A stretch of DNA of 64,000 nt from VAZQ01 sp963841105. GTDB taxonomy: Bacteria > Pseudomonadota > Alphaproteobacteria > Rhizobiales > Xanthobacteraceae. The notes under the pieces were generated by a model that saw only the letters and a program-made list of their open reading frames with translations, did not search any database and had not been told where the DNA came from. The stretch spans positions 1 to 64,000 of the forward strand of contig CAWJCB010000041.1 of assembly GCA_963841105.1 (NCBI GenBank), written 5' to 3'. Positions 56,192 to 64,000 of the stretch are shown piece after piece (within the stretch, counting starts at the first letter, position 1; each line of letters opens with the position of its first letter). A program made the translations under genes and the position numbers.

Positions 56192-57475
56192 ATGTCGGTT
56201 GCAAGCATCTATCGAAGAAGCTTTCTGGCCGCACTCTTCGGCTTTTCCGGACTACTCATCGTAGCCGGCATTGCGCAGGCGCAAAGCGGTGCATTCACCG
56301 CATGGGGTTGGCCGCAGCCTTACGAAAAAGTTTCCGACAAATCCATCGAGTGGCTGAAGCAAAAAGGCTGGTGGCCACTGCAGGTCGCCTTCCAGTCGCC
56401 GTGGTCGGGACAGAACAACATCAGCATTGTGATGGATAAGGAAGGCTTGCTCGCCAAGCGCGGCATCGAGATGAAGCTTACGGCCTTCGGCTCGGGCCCC
56501 GCCACCAACGAAGTCCTGGTATCCGGCAAGGTCCAGGTCGCCAGCGCCGGCAACTTCCCCTACACCTCGCTGCTCGACAAACAGATCCCGGTGAAGGTCA
56601 TCGCGCTCATCACGCCGAACATCTTGCACGCGGTGATTGTCCCGCTCGACAGCAAGATCAAGAGCCTCGCCGATCTCAAAGGCTCCAATCCGCCGGCGAC
56701 GATCGGCATCGTCACCGGCTCCTCGGCCGAGTTCTACTTCCAGATGGCAGCACAGGTCGCCGGCCTCAAGATCGGCAAGGACGTGATCCTGAAGAACATG
56801 CCGATCGGCGAGCAGATGGCGTTGCCCAAGGGCATCGATGCTGTCGTGCCCTGGGATGCCGGGGCGAGCATGATCGTGCAGGATCGCAAGAACGGCCGGA
56901 TCATCGACTCGATCTACCCTTACAATATGTACGAGGGCAATTTCGTCGTGCGCCAGGAACTGATCGACAATGTTCCTGATGTCGTGCAGGCCCTTTCCGA
57001 CGCCTATGTCGAATCGTTGCTATGGGCGCGCCACGATCTCGACGGTACGGTGAAGCATCTCCAGGACGATCCAAGCTTGAAGAATTTCACCAAGGAAATC
57101 CTGGTGCAGCAAACCCGTACCTATAACAATCTCTACAAGCCGACTTTCGTGTACCCGCATGCCAGGTTTTGGGGTGAGGCGAACGAGCCGATCTTCAACT
57201 GGCTCTACGAGCTCAAGCGCATCCAGCGCCCGCTCAAGGCGGCCGACTTCGAGAAATCGGTCGACTCAAGCTTCATGGACAAGACTTTTGCCAAGCTCGG
57301 TTGGAATGTGCCCAAGACACCGCCCTTCATCCCCGCCGGCTGGAAAGGCTCGCTGGATAAGTTCCCCTATCCGGACTATGTGACGCCGCTCAACCTTAAG
57401 GAGCCGCAACCCTTCCCGGAGAAAGGCGACCTGACCAAGCCGTGGTCGTTTGCGGGGAAAACCTACAACCCGTGA
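56192..57475 (+). CDS. ABC transporter substrate-binding protein (NMT1/SsuA-like)
   Basis: 427-aa periplasmic protein with signal peptide (YRRSFLAALFGFSGLLIVAGIAQA, cleavage after AQA) and an NMT1/nitrate-sulfonate-type fold: GLLAKRGIEMKLTAFGSGPATNEVLVSGKVQ, SLADLKGSNPPATIGIVTGSS. It is longer than usual (about 330 aa) by a C-terminal extension with Pro-rich motifs (PKTPPFIPAGWKG). GGGAGGAC lies just before ATG 56192. Ligand not predictable; nitrate, sulfonate, pyrimidine and aromatic anions are all known in the family. Confidence 0.88.
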   Translation: MSVASIYRRSFLAALFGFSGLLIVAGIAQAQSGAFTAWGWPQPYEKVSDKSIEWLKQKGWWPLQVAFQSPWSGQNNISIVMDKEGLLAKRGIEMKLTAFGSGPATNEVLVSGKVQVASAGNFPYTSLLDKQIPVKVIALITPNILHAVIVPLDSKIKSLADLKGSNPPATIGIVTGSSAEFYFQMAAQVAGLKIGKDVILKNMPIGEQMALPKGIDAVVPWDAGASMIVQDRKNGRIIDSIYPYNMYEGNFVVRQELIDNVPDVVQALSDAYVESLLWARHDLDGTVKHLQDDPSLKNFTKEILVQQTRTYNNLYKPTFVYPHARFWGEANEPIFNWLYELKRIQRPLKAADFEKSVDSSFMDKTFAKLGWNVPKTPPFIPAGWKGSLDKFPYPDYVTPLNLKEPQPFPEKGDLTKPWSFAGKTYNP

Positions 57476-57540
57476 CCGGACGAATGGCACATCCCGCACA
57501 CGGGGAGATGGTGAACATTTAGGTGAGGACGTAACCGGGA

Positions 57541-58362
57541 ATGAGCACCATCGCGACCGTCGGCGTCGGCAAGCAGGCCAAGACCCGGCCGCGGTGGCTG
57601 CCTGGCATCAGGCGTCTGAAGAACCTGGGGCTGCTCCTGGTTGTGCTGCTGCTGTGGCAAGTCACCAGCACTTACCTCCTCGACCGGACGACGGCGGTCC
57701 TCTTGCCGCCGCCGTCGGCGATCGTCCGGGCTTTCTGGGAGATGATTCAGACCGGCGATTTGTTCATTCATTTGCGGGACAGCCTCAGCCGCGAGATCGT
57801 CGCCTTCATCTGGGCGACCTCGGCCATTCCGCTCGCCATCGCCATGGGCTGGTCGAAGGCCGTCCATGATCAGGTCGACCCGCTGATCGAAGTGTTGCGG
57901 CCAGTGCCGCCGCTCGCCTGGATTCCGCTGTCGATCCTTTGGTTCGGCATCGGCGACATCCAGAACCAGTTCATCATTTTCCTTGGCATGTTCTTTCCGA
58001 TCCTGCTCAACACGATTACCGGCGTGAAGAACATCGAGCCTAATGTCATTCGGGCGGCGCGCTGCCTGGGCGCCAGTGAGGCTCGCATCCTGCGTCGGAT
58101 CGTGCTGCGTGCGGCGCTGCCGCAGATCATCACCGGCATTCGCATCGGCCTCGGGGTCGGCTGGATGGCGCTGGTGGCGGCCGAGCTGGTGGGCGCCAAT
58201 TCCGGTCTCGGCTTTCTGATCAACGATGCCCGCACCCTGTTGCGCACCGACATCGTCATCGTTGGCATGATCACGATCGGCATCGTCGGCTTAATCATCG
58301 ATCGGAGCATCCGCTTGTTCGGACGGCGGCTGATGCCCTGGTCGCGTACTTTCTCGGCCTAG
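57541..58362 (+). CDS. ABC transporter permease (SsuC/TauC type)
   Basis: 273-aa inner-membrane protein with six spans and the EAA-loop region AARCLGASEARILRRIVLRAALPQIITG that contacts the ATPase. The second span carries LLVVLLLWQVTSTYLL. Starts 65 bp after the binding-protein gene and ends 21 bp before the ATPase gene, a standard importer operon. Confidence 0.93.
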   Translation: MSTIATVGVGKQAKTRPRWLPGIRRLKNLGLLLVVLLLWQVTSTYLLDRTTAVLLPPPSAIVRAFWEMIQTGDLFIHLRDSLSREIVAFIWATSAIPLAIAMGWSKAVHDQVDPLIEVLRPVPPLAWIPLSILWFGIGDIQNQFIIFLGMFFPILLNTITGVKNIEPNVIRAARCLGASEARILRRIVLRAALPQIITGIRIGLGVGWMALVAAELVGANSGLGFLINDARTLLRTDIVIVGMITIGIVGLIIDRSIRLFGRRLMPWSRTFSA

Positions 58363-58383
58363 GGTCGCAATCGGCGCGTACCA

Positions 58384-59154
58384 ATGGCCACCCTGTCCGC
58401 CAATGGCTTAGGCAAAGAATTTCCCGGGCACAGCAGCGCCGATCCTCCGGTCGTCGCACTGCGCGGAGTGAATTTCACTGTCAATCACAACGAATTCTGC
58501 TCTGTGCTCGGCCATTCCGGTTGCGGAAAGACAACGTTGCTGACGCTGGTGGCCGGTTTCGAGGAGCCGACCGAGGGCCAGATCCTGCTCGACAGCGAGC
58601 CAATCGGCAAGCCAAGCTGGGAACGCAGCATGATTTTCCAGGATTATGCGCTGTTCCACTGGCTCACCGTCGAAGACAACATCGTCTTCGGCCTGCAAAT
58701 GAAGGATGTACCGCGCCATAAGCAAAAAAGCATCGTGAACAACTACATCGACCTTGTCGGCTTGTCAGGCTTCGAAAAGCGCTACCCGTATCAACTGTCC
58801 GGCGGCATGCGCCAGCGCGTTTCGATTGCGCGCGCACTGGCGGTCGAACCGCAAATCCTCTTGATGGATGAGCCGTTTGCCGCGCTCGACGCGCAGAACC
58901 GAGGCCTGATGCAGCAGGAGATGGTGCGCATCTGGCAGCATGCGCGCAAGACCTGCCTGTTGGTGACCCACAGCATCGAAGAGGCGATCACTCTGTCGGA
59001 CCGCATTCTTGTGATGACCCGCCGGCCCGGCACGATCAAGGCCGACCTCTATGTTGACCTGCCGCGGCCGCGCGACGAAGACGATCTGAAGGTGATCGCG
59101 CTCAAGAAGCAGATTCGCGATTTGATCCACAACGAATTCGAGATTGAACGCTAG
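58384..59154 (+). CDS. ABC transporter ATP-binding protein (SsuB/TauB type)
   Basis: 256-aa ATPase. Walker A GHSGCGKTT, Q-loop FQDYALFHW, signature LSGGMRQR, Walker B ILLMDEPFAALD and switch His VTHS are all intact. It energises the importer formed with the two preceding genes. A palindromic repeat follows within 90 bp. Confidence 0.95.
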   Translation: MATLSANGLGKEFPGHSSADPPVVALRGVNFTVNHNEFCSVLGHSGCGKTTLLTLVAGFEEPTEGQILLDSEPIGKPSWERSMIFQDYALFHWLTVEDNIVFGLQMKDVPRHKQKSIVNNYIDLVGLSGFEKRYPYQLSGGMRQRVSIARALAVEPQILLMDEPFAALDAQNRGLMQQEMVRIWQHARKTCLLVTHSIEEAITLSDRILVMTRRPGTIKADLYVDLPRPRDEDDLKVIALKKQIRDLIHNEFEIER

Positions 59155-59237
59155 GTTGACGTGTCCGACATTGCAACCACAGTGGCTCTCCACGCCGAGC
59201 TAGCGCGTGTCCCGGTCGTATCAACGCACCGCTGTCC

Positions 59238-59323
59238 GTCATGGCCGGACCTGTTCCGGCCATCCACGACTTGCTTTGTCCGAACCAAAGACGTGGATGG
59301 CCGCGACAAGCGCGGCCATGACG
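59238..59323. repeat. Long inverted repeat (CGTCATGGCC type)
   Basis: CGTCATGGCC (59238-59247) pairs exactly with GGCCATGACG (59314-59323), and inner GGCCATCCACG pairs with CGTGGATGGCC. Such elements are dispersed in Bradyrhizobium-type genomes. It lies between the ATPase and carboxyltransferase genes and might end or stabilise the importer mRNA. Confidence 0.8.
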
Positions 59324-59360
59324 CCGGAAGTGCATCGAATTCACCGGGAATGGTGCACTG

Positions 59361-60804
59361 ATGAGCACCAGAAAAACCATTCAACTCGTCGACGTGACGC
59401 TGCGCGACGCACACCAATGCCTGTGGGCGACGCGGATGACGACCGCCATGATGGCGGAGGTTGCGCCGAGGCTCGACCGCGCGGGATTCGAAGCCATCGA
59501 CCTTGTCGGCGGCGCGGTTTTCGACGTCTGCGTCCGCTATCTTCGCGAGGACCCGTGGGAGCGCATGCGCGTGCTGAGCGGCTGGGTGACGCATACCCCA
59601 CTCATCGTCATGACTCGCGGCCAGAGTCTGTTCACCTTTGAATTTTTTCCCGACGACATTGTGGAGCTGACTGCCGAGAGGATCTTCGCAAACGGCATCC
59701 GCTATCATACGCCTTACGACGCTCTCAACGATATGCGCAACTTGGAGGTTCCGGTCCGGGCGGCCAAGCGGGTCGGCCTTTACACCGCGGGCGGGGTCGT
59801 GTTCTCGGTAAGTCCGGTTCACACGGATGAATATTACGCACGCAAGATACGCGAGCTCGCGAAGCTCGGAGTCGATGCGGTTTTCATCAAAGATCCAAGC
59901 GGCCTTCTTACGCCCGAACGCGCGCAGACGCTTGTTCCGGTCGCAAAGGCCGCCTGCGGGGAGCTGCCACTGCATCTCCACAGCCATTGCCTGACGGGAC
60001 TTGCTCCCTACACGGCGTCCCGTGCCATTGAGCTCGGCGTTGACGTCGTGCACACGGCGACCTCGACACTGGCCAATGGCGCTTCGCATCCCGCAACCGA
60101 GCAATTCGTGCAGAACGCGCGGCGCAGCGGGTTCAACGTCGCGATCGATCTGACGGCCGTTGCGGAAGCTGCGGAGCGGCTGCGCAATATCGCCAGGCGC
60201 GAGGACAAGCCCGTCGGCGCCATCGCGGAATATGACTGCGTTTCATTACGAGCACCAGATGCCGGGCGGCATGGTTTCCAATCTCAAGTCGCAGCTTGCC
60301 GCACTGGGCATCGCGCATCGGCTGCCGGAAGTGCTCGAAGAAGCGGCGCGCGTGCGTTGTGAGCTCGGCTACCCGATCATTGTCAGCCCGTTCGCTCAGT
60401 TCGTGATGACGCAAGCCGTGCTCAATGTGATGGGGAGGGAGCGCTACGCAACCGTCCCGGACGAGGTTCGCAAGTACGTGCTTGGCTATTATGGTGAGAT
60501 CGCGGGCGCGATCGACCCCAATCTCTTCGACCTGATCACCAAAGGCGCCGAACCGACGAACAGCCGGCCGGGCGACTTGCTCGAACCGCGCATTGCCAAA
60601 TTACGCCGCGAACGGGGCCCCTTCTCATCGGACGACGACTTGCTGCTTGCCGCCTTCTATCCGGAGGCCGAGCTCAACGCACTCAAGACGGCGGGACCGA
60701 TCAAGACCGATTATCCGCTCGCCGCCACGCCGCTGGTGACCCTCATCAAGGAGATCACCCAGCGTCGCACGATCCGCTCGTTCCATTTCATTCAGCGTGC
60801 TTGA
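59361..60804 (+). CDS. Pyruvate carboxylase/OadA-type carboxyltransferase subunit (one frame error)
   Basis: 480 aa after correction, matching the carboxyltransferase (HMGL-like) part of pyruvate or oxaloacetate carboxylases plus the conserved C-terminal part. VDVTLRDAHQCLWATRM holds the metal Asp and catalytic residues, FIKDPSGLL the Lys, and HLHSHCLTG the metal-binding His pair. The frame breaks at 60237: removing one T gives IAEYDAFHYEHQMPGGMVSNLK. No biotin carboxyl-carrier or biotin carboxylase gene is beside it, and the biotinyl Lys motif MKM is absent, so partners must be elsewhere. Acceptor unknown. Downstream MFS and SDR genes suggest a catabolic role. Confidence 0.85.
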
Positions 60805-60903
60805 TCCTGGCCGGCGCTTGCCGATACATGCGAGTCATGCTCCGGTGAAAGTAAATGCCAGGCGGGCAGTCTACGATAAGACAGAGCAGCGGGAGAGACG
60901 CAC

Positions 60904-62265
60904 ATGTCGGCAAGTCGTTCGCAAGTCGCCGGTGAAACGGGGATGTCGATCAGGACCGTTGCATTCGCAAGCGCGGTCGGCACCACGATCGAGTGGTACG
61001 ATTTCTTTCTCTACGGCGTCGTAACGCCGATCGTGCTCAACAAGCTGTTCTTTCCGAACTATGATCCCCTGGTCGGGACCCTATTGGCCTACACGACCTT
61101 TTTCGTGGGCTTCATCTCGCGTCCAATCGGCGGGATCATCTTCGGCCACTATGGCGACCGCGTCGGCCGCAAGACCATGCTGATCGCGACCCTCATGGTG
61201 ATGGGGGTCGCCACCACCCTGATCGGGTTGCTGCCAACTTACGCGTCCGTCGGCGTGTGGGCGCCGGTGCTGCTGCTGGTGCTGCGCGTGTTCCAGGGGA
61301 TCGGGATCGGAGGCGAATGGGGTGGCGCTGTCCTGATGGCCGTCGAGCATTCGCCGCACGACAAGCGCGGCTTCTATGGAAGCTGGCCGCAGATTGGCGT
61401 GCCGGCCGGTCTCCTGCTGAGCTCCGGCATGGTTTCCCTGCTGTCACTCCTGCCGGACGCCGACTTTCTTTCCTGGGGATGGCGCCTCGCCTTCCTGTTG
61501 AGCGCGGTTCTGGTCGTCATCGGGCTTTACATCCGTCTCAAGATTCTCGAGACGCCGGCGTTTGCACGCCTGAAGGAAACGGGACGCGAGGCCGCGGTGC
61601 CGTTTCTTGATCTCGTGCGCACTCATCCGAAAAATACTCTGCTCGGCCTGGGCGCGCGCTATATCGAGGGTGTCACTTTCAACATGTTCGGCGTGTTCAG
61701 CATCGCCTACGTCACTGGCGCGCTCGGCTTGCCGCGGCAGACCGCGTTGGCCGGCGTGATCATCGCGTCGGCCATCATGATCTTCATGCTGCCGGTATTC
61801 GGCGCGATCTCCGACCGGCTTGGACGACGGCGCGTGTTCGGATGCGCGGCAATCTTGATCGGGCTCCTGGCATTTCCGTCGTTCTGGCTGATGGAAACCC
61901 GATCGGCGGTGCTGATCTGGATCGCGATCGCTGTTCCGTTCGCGATCGTCTATCCCGGCGTCTACGGACCCCAGGCGGCGCTGTTCTCGGAGCTGTTCGA
62001 CACACGCGTGCGATATACCGGCGTCTCGTTCGTGTATCAGTTCTCGGGCATCTTCGCGAGCGGTCTCACGCCGATTGTCGCAACCGCGCTGCTGGCATGG
62101 AACGACAAGGAACCATGGCTCATCTGCGCCTACATCCTGGTTGTGAGCATCATCAGCGCGCTTTGCGTCTATGCCATGCCGGAGACGCTCAAGCGCGACA
62201 TGGCAACCGATGAAAAGGCGCCTGCCGCGCCTCAGCCGTTATCGGGCGCACAAGCTCTGCCTTGA
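60904..62265 (+). CDS. MFS transporter, metabolite:H+ symporter (MHS) type
   Basis: 453-aa transporter with 12 spans. MHS hallmarks: AVGTTIEWYDFFLYG before span 1, the loop GHYGDRVGRK between spans 2-3 and the matching SDRLGRR after span 8. Members import carboxylates such as alpha-ketoglutarate, shikimate or proline/betaine. GGGAGAG lies 6 bases before the ATG. It is 99 bp after the carboxyltransferase gene. Confidence 0.93.
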   Translation: MSASRSQVAGETGMSIRTVAFASAVGTTIEWYDFFLYGVVTPIVLNKLFFPNYDPLVGTLLAYTTFFVGFISRPIGGIIFGHYGDRVGRKTMLIATLMVMGVATTLIGLLPTYASVGVWAPVLLLVLRVFQGIGIGGEWGGAVLMAVEHSPHDKRGFYGSWPQIGVPAGLLLSSGMVSLLSLLPDADFLSWGWRLAFLLSAVLVVIGLYIRLKILETPAFARLKETGREAAVPFLDLVRTHPKNTLLGLGARYIEGVTFNMFGVFSIAYVTGALGLPRQTALAGVIIASAIMIFMLPVFGAISDRLGRRRVFGCAAILIGLLAFPSFWLMETRSAVLIWIAIAVPFAIVYPGVYGPQAALFSELFDTRVRYTGVSFVYQFSGIFASGLTPIVATALLAWNDKEPWLICAYILVVSIISALCVYAMPETLKRDMATDEKAPAAPQPLSGAQALP

Positions 62266-62298
62266 GCGCAGCCCGGGCGAGGGAGGCCTCGAACACCG

Positions 62299-63057
62299 AT
62301 GGATCTCGATCTGGGCGGCCGCATCGCCCTCGTCACGGGCGGTGCAGCCGGTATCGGGGAAGCCATCGCGCGCGCTCTGGCGATTGAAGGCTGCCTGGTC
62401 TCGATCGCCGACCGCGACGGCGTTGCCGCCGATCGCGCGGCGGCGGCGCTGACCGCCGAGGGGTTGCAGGCGCGGTCCCTCGAGATCGACGTCGGCGATC
62501 CGGCCGCGGTTGCACAGGCATTCGAGCGACTGCGCCGGACCGACGGACGTCTCGACATCCTGGTCAACGGCGCCGGCATCCTGTCGAGCGGCCCGGCCGT
62601 CGATGTCGCGGTCTCCGAATGGGAGCGCGTCGTTCGCGTAAATCTCTCCGGTGTCCTTTATTGCGCAAAGGCGGCAATTCCTTTGATGACTGCCCAGCGA
62701 CGCGGACGCATTGTCAACATCGCGTCCGTGGCCGCGATGCGCGGCGGCGGCTCCCTCGGCAACGCGCTCTATGGCGCCTCGAAGGCCGGCGTCGTTGCGC
62801 TGACAATGGGACTTGCGCGCGAACTGGGCCCTCACGGGATCACCGTCAATGCGGTCGCCCCCGCGGTCGCCGAGACCGCGATGACGCGCTCCAAGCTCAC
62901 CGCGGAGATGCGGCAACGCATCACTGCGCGGATTCCGTTGGGCCGGCTTGCCGCGACCTCCGATATCGCCGATCTGGTGGCGTTTCTTGCCTCGAATCGC
63001 GCCGGCTTCATCACCGGGGCTGTCATCCCGGTAGACGGCGGCATCCTGACGACGTGA
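62299..63057 (+). CDS. SDR family oxidoreductase (FabG-like)
   Basis: 252-aa classical short-chain dehydrogenase. Cofactor motif TGGAAGIGEA, structural motif VNGAG (usual NNAG), catalytic Ser in NIASVAAM and Tyr/Lys in YGASKAG; C-terminus ends with IPVDGGILTT. GGGAGG before ATG 62299. The substrate is probably an alcohol or beta-hydroxy acid in the pathway of the preceding genes. Its stop codon overlaps the palindromic repeat. Confidence 0.93.
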   Translation: MDLDLGGRIALVTGGAAGIGEAIARALAIEGCLVSIADRDGVAADRAAAALTAEGLQARSLEIDVGDPAAVAQAFERLRRTDGRLDILVNGAGILSSGPAVDVAVSEWERVVRVNLSGVLYCAKAAIPLMTAQRRGRIVNIASVAAMRGGGSLGNALYGASKAGVVALTMGLARELGPHGITVNAVAPAVAETAMTRSKLTAEMRQRITARIPLGRLAATSDIADLVAFLASNRAGFITGAVIPVDGGILTT

Positions 63058-63128
63058 GCATGATCCGAAAAAGCCTGCCCGCGGGCCTGACCCGAGGGTG
63101 GAAACCGGTTTTCGGAAAAGATCATGCC
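63056..63128. repeat. Palindromic repeat, GAGCATGATC family
   Basis: GAGCATGATCCGAAAAAG...CCGGTTTTCGGAAAAGATCATGCCC; the left arm begins inside the stop codon of the SDR gene. Compared with 15589-15638 there is an extra GC-rich insert (CTGCCCGCGGGCCTGACCCGAGGG), like the one in the copy at 4253. Confidence 0.83.
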
Positions 63129-63332
63129 CAAACAGAAGAACGATGCGTTCCGACAGTTCCGTCGGCCGCACACAAGACGTTCGACCCGACATGAATGCAA
63201 TTGCTGAGATTTAAATTCAACGAATGTCGCCAATCTGCAAGTCCGCCAAACCTTCGGTGTTGTCGAATTGATGCACAGCGAAAGACGCGATGTGCCATTG
63301 GCGGACGTATGCAGTGCAACAAACCGCGTCGC

Positions 63333-64000
63333 CTATTCGATCACCTCGTCGGCACGCGAGAGGAGTGTCGCAGGTACCTCCAAGCCAATTGCTTTCGCGG
63401 TCCTGAGGTTGATCACAAGCTCAAATTTGGTCGCTTGTACCACTGGCAGGTCCGCCGGCTTGGTTCCCTTCAGAATTCGCCCAGCGTACACACCTTGCTG
63501 GCGAACAGCATCGGTAACATCAGCTCCGTAGCTGATCAGGCCACCCGCTTCGGCATATTCATGCACCGTATATATTGTCGGAACTAAGTGGCGCGCCGAC
63601 AGGATGGCAAACTGCACGCGCCGGGTGGCGAAAAACGTATCGGGGGCAACGAGGAGCGCGTCGGCGTGATCGCTTACAAGCGTTGTGAAGGCAGCATCAA
63701 TCTCGTCGCCATTGTTCGCGTTCAGGACCTGGATTTGCAGTCCGAGGGCGCGCGCGGCCTCTGGTATGTCGCGGAGCGTGGCCTCGGCAGTCGGGGCATT
63801 GGCCGGATTGACCAGCACGGCAATGCGAACGGCCTTGGGCACCAGCTCATGCAAGAGTCCCAGCCGCTTGGTCACAATTTCACTCTGGAAATAATTGATC
63901 CCCGTCGCGTTGCCACCCGGCCGCGGCAGACTCGCAACAAGACCGAGCTTGACTGGATCTTCAGGGACACTGAACACTATTGGGATGGTCATGGTCGCAG
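63333..64000 (-). CDS. ABC transporter substrate-binding protein (PF04392-like), N-terminus cut
   Basis: 219+ residues of a family-7-type (TrpX-like) substrate-binding protein. The visible part starts around MTIPIVFSVPEDPVKLGLVASLPRPGGNATG, which in homologs lies about 100 residues in; the signal peptide and first half lie beyond 64000. Further typical parts are VRIAVLVNPANAP, VAPDTFF, TIYTVHEYAEAGGLISYGAD and the end NLRTAKAIGLEVPATLL. Such proteins are very numerous in Bradyrhizobium-like genomes; ligand unknown. Confidence 0.9.
   Translation of the reverse strand, partial: ATMTIPIVFSVPEDPVKLGLVASLPRPGGNATGINYFQSEIVTKRLGLLHELVPKAVRIAVLVNPANAPTAEATLRDIPEAARALGLQIQVLNANNGDEIDAAFTTLVSDHADALLVAPDTFFATRRVQFAILSARHLVPTIYTVHEYAEAGGLISYGADVTDAVRQQGVYAGRILKGTKPADLPVVQATKFELVINLRTAKAIGLEVPATLLSRADEVIE

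Overview
The window looks like chromosomal DNA of an alphaproteobacterium, most likely a Hyphomicrobiales (Bradyrhizobium/Xanthobacteraceae-like) genome. The reasons are high GC, the infC-rpmI-rplT-pheS-pheT order with an ATT-started infC, alphaproteobacterial-type housekeeping proteins (DUF2244, DUF4403, nth, gpmA, dapB), and several copies of GC-rich palindromic repeats of the kind scattered through those genomes (cores GAGCATGATC / GATCATGCTC and GTAGCCCGGATGAG). No species can be named from the sequence alone.

Layout. 1-19,570 is core genome: tRNA-Leu, an NDUFA9-like epimerase, uppP, a glutathione S-transferase, queG, a hydrolase, a glycosyltransferase, the infC-pheT translation cluster, an FAD amine oxidase, an EI24 membrane protein, DUF4403, nth, DUF2244, gpmA, dapB, a cupin-like protein and tRNA-Thr. 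19,665-47,675 (minus strand) is one giant non-ribosomal peptide synthetase (NRPS) reading unit followed by an mbtH gene that overlaps its end. 47,918-51,819 (plus strand, divergent) holds a DUF697 protein, a tiny membrane protein, a SyrD/PvdE-type cyclic-peptide exporter and a translationally coupled SPFH protein. 51,850-53,644 is a ferredoxin-adenylyl cyclase fusion. 54,246-64,000 is a transport/catabolic region: TauE/SafE permease, BKACE enzyme, a three-gene ABC importer, a pyruvate-carboxylase-type carboxyltransferase, an MHS-type MFS symporter, an SDR dehydrogenase, and a partial ABC substrate-binding protein.

The central object is the NRPS. Read across nine single-base frame errors it is a single 9,264-residue (about 1 MDa) eight-module line: C-A-T / C-A-T / C-A-T / C-A-T-E / C-A-T / C-A-T / C-A-T / C-A-T-TE. 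From the specificity-pocket residues I infer aromatic (Tyr/Phe) - X - Gly - D-Y - Ala - Pro-like - beta-Ala - X. X is the same unassigned residue at positions 2 and 8, and Y is unassigned. A non-standard N-terminal C domain suggests an acyl or aryl cap. The modules are almost identical in DNA except for an approximately 430-500 bp cassette inside each A domain that carries nearly the whole substrate pocket: a mosaic of one homogenised framework with swapped specificity cassettes.

Sequence quality. I find 14 single-base indels (13 insertions, 1 deletion) that break genes, including pheT, which is expected to be essential. Correcting each one restores a family-length protein divisible by three. 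They look like consensus errors rather than real mutations, so broken genes are annotated as one gene with a stated frame error. The near-identical module repeats also mean that module number depends on correct assembly.
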